Origin: Adiantum capillus-veneris
Lineage: Eukaryota > Streptophyta > Polypodiopsida > Polypodiales > Pteridaceae
Reading direction: 5' to 3'
Assembly: GCA_014529385.2 (NCBI GenBank)
Contig: CM043962.1
Location: forward strand, 51,727,905-51,791,904
Length of the DNA stretch: 64,000 bases
The notes beneath the pieces were generated by a model, which was not told where the DNA came from, searched no databases, and saw only the letters and a list, made by a program, of their open reading frames with translations. Shown here piece after piece: positions 46,006 to 57,380 of this stretch. The translations under genes and the position numbers were made by a program. The first letter of the stretch is position 1, and each line of letters opens with the position of its first letter.

Positions 46006-46686
46006 CTAGGCCTCACCATCCCTTTGTCTACCAATTCCTATACTTGCCTCATAATCTCCTCTTGTTGAGCTTGTGTGACTCGATTTGTTAGGCGGTGAGC
46101 TTCCTGGAAGGAGCTCAATACGATGGTCATCATCCCCTCGTTTTGGAGGTAGGTCCATAGGGATATCATCGATGAACACATCTTGGAATCCTTTTAGAAA
46201 AGTAGACAAGTCTAACTCTTCTTGATTCCTATAATTTTCATTTGATGAAACATTATTAGCTTTTAGAGACTCTTTGACATAAATCATGTACGCAGAAACT
46301 GAGCTCTTCATTGATTTATCAAAAGAAAGAGGATTTACAAGTGGAATAGTGCGACCACGCTCACTAGCATCTATATACATGTTCTTTCCCCTGTAGGTGA
46401 AGTAAATTCTCCTTTCAGGGAACTTCATGTTGGCATCCATGCGATCAAACCATGGTGCCCCTAGGATAACATCCTGATGTTGGAGAGGAGAGATGAAGAA
46501 GTCTTCTTTGTCGACATAGCTTTGGACATGAAGCCTCAACTTCCCAATCAAGGGAGTAATAGAGGCTTGTTGTCCCTTGAAAGCTGCATCGGTTGTTACT
46601 ATATCTCCCATCTCAAAAGCTTGAATGCCCAACTTGGTGGCCAACTCTATTGATATGATGTTGAGAGTAGAGCCCGGGTCAAACAA
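46006..46686 (-). pseudogene. element B protease and RT lead-in
   Basis: Aspartic protease with FDPGSTLNIIS at its start (the D-P-G-S variant seen in some gypsy elements) and the ILGAPWFDRM end motif. It runs into the RT lead-in, LLPGSSPPNKS. A frameshift just after that motif and a TAG (a likely CAG codon) break the frame before RT. Confidence 0.85.
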
Positions 46687-46706
46687 GATGAAGGCATCAT
46701 GCTCTC

Positions 46707-47424
46707 TTACCTTTCCCCACGCATAGGAAAGTGATGATCCTTTGCAATGACCATCCTCTTTTGGAGCTTCGATGGTGGAAGCCCTAGGAGTCTCATTGCG
46801 AGTATTCTTCTTGGGGCAAGAACGATAGCCATGTCCTTGCTCTCCACACTTGAAACACTTATGGTCCTTGCGAAAAGCTTCAAGCTCTTAAGGAGAGAGT
46901 CTGTTTTTACCTTTGTAAACTCCCTTCTCCTTGGACCGATTGTTGTTGTTGTTGTTGGAAGTGCCTTGGGAATTATTTTGAGCATTGGATTTCCCCTTTG
47001 CATCATTTTTATCTTTGTTTTCCATGGGCTTGACATTACGTCTAGCCCCTTGATGGAAATTGATGCGTGAAGCAACCATGGTGTGGTGGATTACTTCGGT
47101 AATAGTACCGGGCCGTTGAGAGTTGATGTATTCGGCCATCTCTTCAGGTAATCCCGCACATAATTGCTGTCTTTGTTCGGCAAAGTCTATCTTTTGAAAG
47201 ACAGTAGCTTTGAGATGTAAATCCCAAAACTTGTCTACATACTTGTTGATAGACTCATGAGAGAGAAGCTTCAAGCCGCGCCATTCGGTAAGAACTTTAT
47301 CTTTAGTATCACTTGGAAGAAATTGCTTCATGATGGAAACTCGTAGAGTTTTCCATGTCTTTGGGGCTTCTCCATTGCCACGAAGGCTAGCCCACCATTG
47401 ACGAGCTGATTTTTGGAAGTGCAT
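46707..47424 (-). pseudogene. element B gag 3' part and zinc knuckle
   Basis: Gag core piece open from 47424 to 46888: MHFQKSARQWWASLRGNGEA, then KTLRVSIMKQFLPSD and LPEEMAEYINSQRPGTI, followed by an Asn-rich basic stretch. In the next frame CFKCGEQGHGYRSC gives a canonical CCHC knuckle (46857-46817). Confidence 0.85.
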
Positions 47425-48144
47425 AGCTACATGGCGTAGCTTGGAGGACTTTGTGAAGCCCTCGTCCCCAAAGGCCGCATCAAATTGCTAGATGAAGGCC
47501 AACACTTTGTCGATAGCACCAAAGGTGCCATCATAGGTGAGAAAAGAGACACTCTTTCCTCCCTCCTTGAACTTCTTTAGCTTTTGTGACCTTCGCCATG
47601 CAGGAAATGATTTGCGATGTCCTCCCCTCTTGTATTCTCTAGGAGAATAGGCATAACTTTCATCGGAAGAGGAGGAAGGTGAAGAAGAAGGAGAAGAGGG
47701 TGACCTCTTCCTAGCCCTTTTCTTCCTTTGTTTCCTCTCTTGCCTTTCAGAGTGATGAGGAGAAGGACTATAGGTTGCTCTTTTCCTCTTGGGAGGAGTA
47801 GGCGATCGTCTAGACCGCCGTCTTCATGGAGCCACATCTTCAGAAGAACTTAGACTGTCATTGCTTTCTTTCTCTTTGGATTCCTCCTCTCAAATGGGAG
47901 AGAGTCTTCTTTTGGGGGTCTCTTCAAGAGGCCTCCTAAGCTCTCTCTCCTCTGGGAGAGGAAGGGAAATTCCACAAGCACGAAGTTGTTGAGTAACTTC
48001 GGCTTGCAAAACAGGGTTGCCCATAGCTTGTTGCAACCTAGTGACGAGATAATTCACAAACATGGGAGCATCATCATTAGCACCTTCATGTGCAAAATCA
48101 AAGCTATCAATGTTCATTCTACTCTCTTGATTATTGTCAGCCAT
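47425..48144 (-). pseudogene. element B gag 5' part
   Basis: The start is chosen at 48144 (MADNNQESRMN), preceded by an in-frame Met at 48186 of no evident value. After an N-terminal domain the frame has TGA at 47890 and another TGA near 47824, then an Arg/Ser/Lys-rich region. The capsid start VLAFI-QFDAAF contains a TAG in place of Gln (near 47490). All three fit C-to-T changes. Confidence 0.85.
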
Positions 48145-48545
48145 GTTAACAAAATTTATGTTTATACTTAGTGTATGCTTTGGCAATACAAAACCTTAGT
48201 TGCCACTCCTCTTAGCCTTTGAACATCGGCTCTTAAGTATCTACACCCATGGCTCAAAGTGGTTAATTATAGAGAGTAGAGGAGTAGGTCTAACATAGAA
48301 GAGTTGCCAAGGGTTAGCTCCTTTCGGACTTCTTATGGCTCAATAATGGTAAAGCCGTAGGCAAGTCTAAAAAGACTCCATTATTAAGTCCAAAGCTCCT
48401 GAGGTGTGCACCATCCCCCACATAGTGGACTTAACAAAACCGATAATAGATCCCAATTCCACTTACCCTATTATAATTAACAACATCAACCATTTATAGG
48501 CTACTTAAGGACCTCTCTTCTTAAGCAAGAAAAGAGAAACCAAAT
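48145..48545 (-). other. element B leader
   Basis: Non-coding sequence between primer site and gag start. No gene. Confidence 0.7.
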
Positions 48546-48557
48546 GCTCTGATACCA
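48546..48557 (-). other. element B primer-binding site, tRNA-iMet
   Basis: Minus strand reads TGGTATCAGAGC, one base from the 5' LTR. It is an exact match to the plant iMet type. Confidence 0.95.
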
Positions 48558-48558
48558 A

Positions 48559-50181
48559 TGTAATGGAATTTGCCTATTCAATTTGAGAGTAGCGGAATTT
48601 AATGAGAGTACTTTCAAGAAATGATTTTGTGAGCATAGCGGGTTGACATAATTGAAGATAGCAACATAATCATAGCAATTAGTTAACTTGGCATAGACAA
48701 TACTTTTGCAAGAGAGAGAGTTTAGAGAACATGACAACACTTGAGGACCGGATTTATGCGGAGCCGGTCCCCCCTCCAATAGGCATTTGTATTATGATTT
48801 CTCCCATAAAGAGAGACTTGTTACAATACAGTCTTTGTGTTCCTTGTGACCTAGGTGATGCCATGAAGATGGAAGGCTTCATGCATCACAAACATAACAT
48901 AAACTTGAAGAAAGCTTTAACTATCCCAAGCCTCAGTCCCACGACCTCAAACACCTTCGAAGGTGGAGAGAGCTAGCAGGGAATGAGGGTAGGAAAGAGG
49001 AAGAAGAAACATTTCGTAGGAGAAAGAATTAGTTCCTCACTTATCATACTCTTGTTGCTAGCATACATAATAGCATAGTAATGAAGAAGAAGGAGATGGC
49101 AAGCTTAAGCATTGAAGCATGGCTCTTGGTTGGATTTGCACTCCATAGCCAAGAGTGTTGGTGTAGGCTCTCAACCTTTACTTGCTTGGAGAGGGAGCTC
49201 TTCCACTTTGCATAGCACACAATGAGAGTGCTTGTGAGTGTGTGTGGGTGAGTATACCCCATAAGCACCCCCCTAGCTTGCTTGGGTCGACCCCCCCTTG
49301 TAGCTCATGCTTGAAGCTCATTGGACCCCTCCAGGGCTAGCCAATCACAAGCAGAGGCCCTTACAAGCAACAGGGATAGCCTTGGGACAAGTGTCCCCCT
49401 TTCCCCTTTGAGAGAGAGGACTTGATAAATGCAAAAACAATTAGATAATTCAAGTAATTTATCATTGGACCCCTTTGAAGCCTAGCCAATAGGCTTCAAG
49501 CAACACATGAAGGTAACATGGGTAGGGACCTGACATGTGTCCTTGCTGCCTCTTCAAGCTGGGGCTTCCCTTGTGAGTGTGAGTGTGTGTTCTCTCTCTA
49601 ATCCCTAGGAAAAGGGCTCGCCCCCCCTCTTGTAGGGATGCTTTTGACTTTAGGAGCTCAAGCACCTTAGTCATCAAGCATGACAAAGCACTTGGACTAG
49701 GGGGTATGCCCACAAGCATCTCAGGCAAGCATGTCAAGGCACCTCAAGCACCTTAATCAAGCGGCAAGTCAAGCACCTCAAGCATGGAGTAAGTCAAGCA
49801 CCTCAAGCACCTTAATCAAGCACCTCAAGCAGGACAAACACCTCAAGCACGACAAGCACCTCAAGCAGGTCAAGCACCTCGAGCTTGGGCCGGGTTCCCA
49901 CCTCAAGCTCAGCCCTAGCTTACCTAAGGTCAAAGGACTTTTACACACATTATTGGAGGTCTTCAATGAAGCTAACACTAAGGTCTTATGCTCCATTGTT
50001 TAGCCTTGCTCTTGATAGAACATCTCCCATTTGGGCCCCTTTACTATTGGCCCCGTGTTGAGATAGATCTATAAGCACATATCTATATCTTAACACTTGT
50101 TCCCGTTTATTCTCCCACATTAAGTGATCAATTTAATATGAGAAAATCATTTGTGTTGGTTAGATATTAGATTTTATGACA
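48559..50181 (-). repeat. element B 5' LTR
   Basis: 1,623 bp partner of 41389-43010, about 98.6 percent identical by eye count. The outer edge abuts AATGA at 50182-50186. Confidence 0.95.
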
Positions 50182-50186
50182 AATGA

Positions 50187-50931
50187 TGATGCAGATAATG
50201 AGTGTTCAGACACCTCAAGTAAGCGTGGGAATGAAGCCGAGAATATCAAGTTTTATGATTTTGCTAATCAACACCCTAGACGCCAAGAACGCCATAGGAG
50301 GAAAAGAGCAGGAAACAAAGCGAGAGAGAACCTGATGCCCAGGATAAAAGGTAAAACTCACTATTTGATGCTTGTAAAAGCAGAGGATTGTGTGAAAGAT
50401 CAAATATCAGGAAAATTCTAAAAAAATCGAAAAGAAAGAACGCGAGAGGAAACAAAACAGGTACGAAAAGCTAAAACCGAAACAAAATCATAAGAATCTG
50501 AAAAATAAAAAAGAGAAACAACAAAAGACCAAGAGCGGACCAAACTGGAGCGTAAACAGAAATACCAGGAACTGAAACGGTCCCTGAGAGAGATATGGAC
50601 TACTGAAGAGGATAGTGATGGTAAAGGGGAGTCAGAAAAGGGGAACATGAACTAGCCATCACACTATCGGAAGTTTACCATCCAGGGCAGAAAAATCATC
50701 ATGACACCACCAATCAGGGAGAGAACCAACCAAGAATCTTACGATGGGCCTGAAAATTCAAAAAAGATAGACCTCGCAGAACCAGGTGAAAAGCCTCAGC
50801 CAGTCTATATAGCTAATGATTTAGAGCCTGAGGAGGAAGCACAGCTAACACAACTTCTCAAGAAGTATAAAGATGTGTTCGCTTGGTCCTACAAAAAAAT
50901 GGCAAGGAACAAGCATATACCATACTCACAA
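50187..50931 (+). pseudogene. element C continuation: pre-RT segment and RT lead-in
   Basis: Resumes C after element B. The first part (to about 50420) is a basic, acidic mix without motif. 50701-50931 has DLAEPGEKPQPVYIANDLE and KKYKDVFAWSYKKM, the conserved lead-in to gypsy RT. Stops lie between them. The RT palm is missing because the D LTR starts at 50932. Confidence 0.8.
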
Positions 50932-51313
50932 TGAGATGTATCCAAAGCGACACAAAGTATGGCACCAAGATGGAGTGTGTTGATTGCTTGCAAAAGATGA
51001 ATACAATAGGTAGCGTATGGCAGGAAAATGAGAAGGGAACAAGATCGTAGGAGGCATAATGGAGAGATTGGAGTTGATGGCGAGGAATATCATGAGTGTG
51101 TCCACCCTTCTTCTTCTTGAAATTGTGCCTTCAAGCCTTAATTACAAGTGGTGTGGAGGTGTGGTGCTCATCTTTTGTGCATGGTGATGGTGATGATGAT
51201 GGTGTTGTGATTATGTGATTAGGGTTCATGCTACAAGCATGTAGCACAAGAGTGTGTATGGATAGGTGTGTGTGTGTGTGTGTTCTCTCCCCCCAAGTGA
51301 GCTCTCATGGCCT

Positions 51314-51323
51314 CCTTATATAG
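51314..51323 (-). promoter_or_regulatory. TATA box in D LTR
   Basis: Minus strand reads CTATATAAGG in the LTR. The context is typical of a plant LTR promoter. The long U3 (about 1.1 kb) and shorter R-U5 follow from this position. Confidence 0.55.
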
Positions 51324-52174
51324 GGAAGGAGGGAAGGATTTAGCAATATTTCTATTTGAGGTGAGTGTCCCACTTTGGTGACTAGGAAAATGGGGTGCAT
51401 GTGACTGTGGCTCCCATCTTGTCTCCTCATTATTTAAAATACCAGAGTCAATAGAGAGAGAAAAAGAGAGAATGTGGGTAGGATGTAGAGGATAGGAAAT
51501 ATTTACAATAGTCTAGCTTTGGATAAACATAAGCTTATTAGGGAGAGAAGAGAGAGGTAAGAAAATTATAAGAGAGGTTGTCGAAGGTGGATATTTGTTG
51601 ATGAGGATGGATCCTCCAAAAATGGTGATAGAATTACTCTAGACTAGCCAAGACCTCATTAAAAGAGCCTTGTCTCTTGTAATCATGCTTGAAGACTTGT
51701 AGAACCATAGCCATTCTAGAAGGAAGAAAAGTGGGGATGGCCTGTGTCACCATTACACAAGAAAACTGGGGTCCACTACAAAAATCATATCTCCGTGTTC
51801 ATAACTCTAAAAATTCTGAAAAAAATTGAGCTAAAAGTTGAGATCACGAGCTACATCTTTCATGTTGAACACTCCTTCAGATTCGGGGTTCTTCTTTACT
51901 TAAAAAATTCAGCCAAATAATGTATTATTTGTGGCTGCAAAAGTCTTTTGGTGGTCCCCTTTGAGTGGACTTCTCTCTTGCCTTCAAGTGTAAGCTCCTT
52001 CATGTGTTTCATAAAACATGACCTAGAGTGTTGAAAAGATTGGCAATCATCTAGATGGAGGTATTATTGAAATTTGAAAGTGGGGTTGAGGTTTGAAAAT
52101 GAAAACTAGTGAATAAAATATTTGGTAGAGTGGAATAATATACATACATGAAAAAAAAATATTAGAAAATACTA

Positions 52175-52176
<2 letters not shown>

Positions 52177-52227
<51 letters not shown>
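52177..52227. repeat. (AT)25 microsatellite
   Basis: About 51 bases of alternating A and T within the D LTR. Prone to slippage and cruciform formation. Confidence 0.95.
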
Positions 52228-52232
<5 letters not shown>

Positions 52233-52442
52233 TTTAAGGTCAAAAGAGAGATCAACAAAGAAAGCTTACTTATTATGCTACATCGTGATTGATTAGCACA
52301 AGTATTATTTATTTAATAAAGGCTAAAACGTTTGTGAAAAAGGAAGAAAAAATCAAAAGTAACTTATATAATGGGAAATATTTTGATAAAAGGGCAAAAA
52401 TATATGGGGGGGTTCCCATGCATGGAAAAGCTTTCCTCATTA

Positions 52443-52455
52443 GCCCTCCCCCTAA
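52443..52455 (-). other. element D polypurine tract
   Basis: Minus strand reads TTAGGGGGAGGGC, three bases before the LTR's TGAG. Confidence 0.8.
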
Positions 52456-52467
52456 GGCTAGAGGTAT

Positions 52468-55400
52468 TCATGCCTCTAGCGTTGTACCTGATTCTTCTTC
52501 AATTGAGCTGGAGGAGTCTCCCTCCTCGGGGATTTCCATCATAGGTGTTTGATCAAATCTCAAAAAGTACTGCTTCAACCTCCATCCATTGACACGTGTT
52601 TTGTGGAGCCTACCATCTGCATCCATCAATCGGTAACTGCCATTGGCGTAGCGCTTTCTAATGACAAATGGCCCTTCCCATCTGGGTGAAAACTTTTTAT
52701 ACTTCCTAGTGTCAAACCTGTTATCATACCGTAGGACCAACATACCTTTCTTGAGACCTTTTGCCCTAAGTCCCTTGTTGAAGGTAAGTCGACGTTGCTC
52801 TGCCTGTGCTGCATAATAGTTGATAGCATCTTCTCTGTCTAGTTGAAGCCTCTCTAGATCAAGAATGTGGTTGTGGAGATGAGCATTAGGACGTTCCACC
52901 TGCCCAGCTAGCACCCTGAGACTAGCCAATTGTACTTCAATGGGTAAAATGGCTTCCTTACCAAACACCAAGTGATATGGTGTGAACCCAAGGGATGTGC
53001 GAAATGAAGTGCGATAAGCCCAAAGTGCAGCCATAAGATGCTTGTCCCAATCACTTTTGTGATTGTTTACATGCTTAGTGATGATCTTGCAGATCATACC
53101 ATTTACCTTTTCCACCAAACCATTGCATTGTGGGTAGTAGGGAGTTGAGTGTCGTTGTGAGATACCTAACTTCTCCATTAGCTCTCCTACAAGGTCTCCT
53201 CTAAAACCTGGTCCCCTGTCAGAAATTATTTCAAGAGGAGTGCCAAAACGGCAACAAATGTTTTCAAATACGAACTTAGCCACTTCCTTAGCTGTAATCC
53301 GGGTGGTGGCAACTGCTTCAGCCCACCTGGTCATGTAGTCCACACACATGATGATATAAAATTTACCTGATTGGCTCCTTGGCAAAGGCCCAATAGCATC
53401 AATTCCCCATTTCTCAAATGGTCCATATGAGATTATAGGAGTCTGTGGCTCATATGTGAGCCTCCTATCCCTTGCCTTTTGACATTCCTTGCATGTTTCA
53501 CACCAATGATGCACATCCCTATGTAGACTAGGCCATACAAACCCGGCTTGTAGAATCTTTCTACTAGTGATGTCAAGTGCAAAGTGTCCTCCGCAAACAC
53601 CATCATGGCAACTTGAAATGATTTCAGTGATCTCTCTAGAGAGAGGTACACGCCTAAGAATTTGATCCTTACCCTTGCAGTAGAGGTCGTCATTGATAAG
53701 GCGGTATTTTGTTGCCTTGCGCACAAGCCACTGCTTTTGGCCCTTAGTAAGATCCTTAGGACACTCTCCTGTGTCTAAGAAACTCATGATGTCAGGCATA
53801 GCATCGCTGCCTTGGAAGAGAGGCAACTTCAACTTGATAGCACCCACCACCGAAACATCTTGCAACTTCTCTCTAGCTAGAGCATCTACTTCTAGATTTT
53901 CTGCTCGAGGGACATGATGTAATTGTACAACTTGAAATTTCCCTAAAAGTTCCTTGACTTTGCGCAAATGGCTTAGCAAGATATGATTTTTACAAGCCCA
54001 AGTTCCTTGTATTTGTTTTATGAAAAGCATGGCATCACCAAATACATTTAACCGTTGAATGCCCTGTGTCACACACCACTCTAACCCAAGAGTTAAAGCT
54101 GCATATTCTGCCTCATTGTTAGAGTGAGAATCCAAGAGATTCCCAATGGAGAAAACCTTGTCCCCGTGCTCGTTGAAGATGACAATGCCTGCTGCAGCTT
54201 TGTCCACTTTCCTCTTGTAGGCTCCATCAAAGAAAAGAGAGTGAGCCTCCTCTACCTTAGGGACTTCCAGCACAGGTGTAATATCTTGATCATTTGGCTT
54301 TATCTTTAGCTTCTTTTCATAGTGGCGATGAGTGAGAATACCTCCTAGACTGGCCCTTGTGGAGTTCTCCACTTGCATTGTGTAGTCAAACTCTTGTAGC
54401 CTTGTGAGCCATTTGGAAATCCTAGAAGAAACATCCATGTGCTGCATTACATAAGAAAATACTTCTTCCATTGTTAAGATTATGAATGGTCTAGACAATA
54501 AATAAGAGCGAAATTTGGTGGTAGCAAATATTAATGCAAGCACCATGTGCTCCACTGCCGTGTATCCCTTTTCTAATGGGGTCATCATTCGACTAGAGAA
54601 GTAGATAGGACGCATAAAAGAAGTTTGAGGATCCTTTTGCATCAATACAGCCCCAAGTGTGTCATTGCCAACACTAGGGTTTACATAAAATGGCTCGTCC
54701 CACTTTGGAGATGCTATGGTGGGAAGTGAAGCTAGAATTTGTTTTACCTCATTGAATTGTTGTTCATTTTCTTCACTCCAAGTGAAGATCTCTTGATGGG
54801 TAACTTGTTGTAAAGGGAGAACCACTTGGGAGAGCAAGTGAATGAACCTACTCAAATACCTCACCTTTTGAAGAAAAGAGACCAATTGCTTTGTTGTGGT
54901 GGGAGAGGTCAAAGCCACCAAGGCTTGAACCTTGCTTGGGTCAGCTTCAATGCCGTTGGCCGAGATCACATGGCCAAGAAGAGTAACCTTGCTTTCACCA
55001 ATGTGGCATTTCTCCACATTGAGTTGTCCACCCAAAGCTTGTAGCCTAGCTAGACCTTCATAAACTTTCTCCAAATGAAGAGAGCGAGAGCTATAGATGC
55101 AAAAGTCATCAATAAAAACACGGATTGATTTTCCAAAGAATGGCTAAAAAACAAATGTCACATATCGCTGAAAAGTGGCTGGAGCATTAGTGAGACCAAA
55201 AGGCATAACTCTGTAAGCAAAACATCCCCATGGTGTGATGAAGGTTGTCTTGTTTTGATCTTCTTCAGCGATGCTAATTTGGAAGTAGCCTGAGTAGCCA
55301 TCACATACCGTGTAGCGCTCATGTCCTGCTACCTCATTGAGTATTTTGTCTTGAAAAGGAAGAGGAAAATGGTCCCTCTTTGTGGCTGCATTAAGAGGCT

Positions 55401-56001
55401 TGTAATCAACACAAACCCTCCAGTTACCATTCTTCTTTGGTGTGACTACCACTGGAGAAACCCACTCTGAGTCTTCAACAGGATAGATAAAACCGGCTTC
55501 TAGCAATTTCCTCACCTCTTTGAGTAGGGCGTCTTGTTGAATTACTCCTAGCCGCCTGAGCTTCTGCACTACAGGTTTACTTCCCTCCTTGAGCTTAATG
55601 TGATGTTGAACTACTGTGATGCCAGTGATTTTATCATATTCATCAATGAACAATGTGGTAAAATTACTTAGCATCAAAATATAATCTTCACGCTCCTTCC
55701 CACACAACTCACTAGAGAGCATTTGATGTAGCTTACTTGCTTCTACCAGAGGTTGTATACCTGGTGTCTCCCCTTGGCTTGATGATGAGGCATCAGGTTG
55801 CTCCATCTTCTTAGGGTCCTTGAGAATGATCCCCATCACCTCAATGCTACTGTCACTTTCTTCACTCACTGTTGACTCCTCCTCTGAAGTGGTTGAAGAG
55901 TCACCACTAGAAAACTCATCCTCGGAGGTTTCTAGATCCATGTCGCGTTGTTGACCTATCTTCATGTCGTAAAGTATTGGCCTTCCTTTTGCATCCTTCA
56001 T
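52468..56001 (-). pseudogene. element D RT, dual RNase H and integrase
   Basis: One frame of about 1,180 codons with a single TAG (55144-55146). RT: KNGNWRVCVDYKPLN, YRVMPFGLTNAPATF and, just after the TAG, RVFIDDFCIYSS with the catalytic D-D. The first RNase H has LGAVLMQKD and YFSSRMMTPLEK. The second is archaeal-type: LFFDGAYKRKVDKAAAGI, SNNEAEYAALTLGLEW, NVFGDAMLFIKQIQG and ENLEVDALARE, giving the D, E, D, D set. Integrase has CETCKECQ and GIDAIGPLP, ISDRGPGF and NGLVEKVN. Products act in the cytoplasmic particle and at the chromosome. All catalytic residues are present. Confidence 0.95.
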
Positions 56002-56424
56002 CTAGATTATGCTGGTGTCCCAGTCCTGCTTAGCTCTCATAGCCATAAGCCAAGGCCTCCCTAGAATGATAGGATAGCCCTCCCCTTTGTGTGGCATGAC
56101 AAAGATGTCCACATCTACCTCGGTGTTGAATGCCTTTATCCTAACTGCATTTATGACACCAACACATTGAACTTTTAAATTATTTGCCATTTTGGCTCGG
56201 CATGGTGCCGGCCGACTCACCTCTAAACCCAAACGGTGCATCATTTTTTCACTCATGACGCATATTTGTGCGCCACCATCGATGTAGATATTGGAGATGT
56301 GTTGCCCTTTGATGTAAGCATCCATCACTGGTAGTATGTCGTCTAGATTCCTCCCGGAGATAGCCCCAGCTATCTTTGGCTTTGGTCGCCTCGTGTTAAC
56401 CATCTTTGTCCATTGTCTCCTCAC
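56002..56424 (-). pseudogene. element D aspartic protease
   Basis: Retropepsin domain with YIDGGAQICVMSE at the active site (D-G-G-A) and PIILGRPWLMAMRAKQDWD at the end. It stays in frame with RT across one TAG (56002-56004), which probably replaces a sense codon. Upstream it connects to the zinc-knuckle region across a TAA (56461-56463). Confidence 0.88.
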
Positions 56425-56460
56425 CCTAGGTGCTAGGTGGAGTAAGTGGGGCGAGGTGAT

Positions 56461-57100
56461 TTATGGGCCCTGTACAGAAACATCTTGAACCAAATCATAT
56501 GGTTTAGAACATTCACCCAAAGAGAAATCTACAATGTCAATTTTACGTCGTGACTTGGACGGCTTTTTGCTAGATTCCCCTTTATTCTTCATCTTTTCTT
56601 CCTTTTGAGAAGATTCACCATGCCTAGCGCGTTTTACCCCAATGGCATCTACTCCTTTAATCTTGGTCTTATCCTCCTCCACTTTCTCCTTTCCCTTACC
56701 TTCAAGACTGATGACGCTTACTGTTTGATTGCCAACTGGTGGTGGGGGTAAGGGTGGAATGAGAAGTTGTGGTGGTGGTGGTGGTGGTTGTGGTTGAATC
56801 GGTGGTTGTAAGATTTGCACGGGTGGTGCTTGTCGTGGTGCCCTCGGTGGTGGTGGTCTTGCTCTTGGTGGTGAAACCTGGTTTTGTCTTGCTCCTCTGT
56901 TGAAATTCTGCCTCCTTGGTTGTGGACAGTAGTACATGCCATGACCATCCTCCCCACAATTGTAGCAGTGGTATTCTTGGTTTTGCCTTCGTTGTCCTCT
57001 CCCTTGCTCTTGGTTGCGATTGTGTGCATGCCCTTTTTTACTTGGTGAACCGAGATGAGGTTTTCTTGCGGTGTTGCAGCTAGCATTTGTTGCCTGACAT
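56461..57100 (-). pseudogene. element D nucleocapsid end of gag
   Basis: Basic region followed by the zinc knuckle CYNCGEDGHGMYYC (about 56975-56935). A stretch very rich in Pro, Gln and Arg follows (repeated GGTGGTG/CCACCAC codons) and then a Lys-rich linker. The gag core is missing: sequence upstream of about 57090 no longer looks like gag. Confidence 0.8.
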
Positions 57101-57380
57101 GCGGTTGAGTGTGTTTTGAGTAAGGTAGGGATTGAGTGTGTTTTTTGAGAGATTGACAATCTCTCGTAGTCTCCATGCACTAGTGGGGTTGGCTCCGTCC
57201 CACGATATAACATTTATGTTTGTGGTTCTCAATGTCACTCCAATAAGGTAGCAAGGCTTGGCATTCGAGGAGCCCCACAAAGAGATATCCGGAATAGCAT
57301 TGCATATGGGATGGCTACTCTTTCTTTGCATTGGAAACAATTGTTTACATAGACATGAATATCTCTTTTCATAGTAGGCC
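57101..57380. other. filler between elements D and G1 copy 2
   Basis: About 280 bases that match neither neighbour. Two short direct copies of ATTGAGTGTGTTTT lie at about 57132-57150 and nearby. No gene. Confidence 0.4.

Larger units (their letters stand above)
41389..50181 (-). mobile_element. element B: complete chromodomain-type gypsy element, young but broken
   Basis: An 8,793 bp minus-strand Ty3/gypsy element in C, with target duplication AATGA at 41384-41388 and 50182-50186. LTRs are 1,622 and 1,623 bp and differ by about 23 substitutions and one indel by my count. It has an iMet primer site, gag, zinc knuckle, protease, RT, RNase H, integrase and a C-terminal chromodomain-like segment. 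Domain order (integrase after RNase H) is gypsy. Several stops break gag and pol. Confidence 0.95.
36547..50931 (+). mobile_element. element C: gypsy-type element, split by B and cut short
   Basis: Plus-strand LTR element with 5' LTR, tRNA-Asp primer site, gag, protease and the start of RT, interrupted by element B (41389-50181). On removal of B and one AATGA copy, the frame EVND continues into DADNECSD. The RT lead-in DLAEPGEKPQPVYIANDLE and KDVFAWSYKKM is at about 50780-50895. The rest of pol and the 3' LTR are absent: C ends at 50931 where the LTR of D begins. Primer site and protease resemble element A. Confidence 0.85.
50932..52439 (-). repeat. element D 3' LTR
   Basis: 1,508 bp bounded by TGAG...CTCA ends. 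Its right edge is set by the polypurine tract and its left edge by the point where C sequence stops. It contains GATGGT-rich and GTGTGT tracts and an (AT) microsatellite. No second copy exists in the window. Confidence 0.7.
50932..57100 (-). mobile_element. element D: Tat-like gypsy with two RNase H domains, 5' truncated
   Basis: Minus-strand gypsy element with a 3' LTR (50932-52439), a polypurine tract, nearly intact pol, a protease and the nucleocapsid part of gag. The second, archaeal-type RNase H between RT-RNase H and integrase is known from the plant Tat lineage. The 5' LTR, primer site and gag N-terminus are missing: element sequence stops near 57100. Only a few stops interrupt the coding part, so it is fairly young. 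Confidence 0.85.

Noticed and set aside
46006-46100. Programmed frameshift between protease and RT of element B
   Set aside because: The corrected frame still has a TAG and a TAA close by, so simple decay explains it.
56718-57176. His- and Thr-rich frames at 56.7-57.2 kb
   Set aside because: Alternate frames of the Pro-rich, CCACCAC-coded gag segment of element D.
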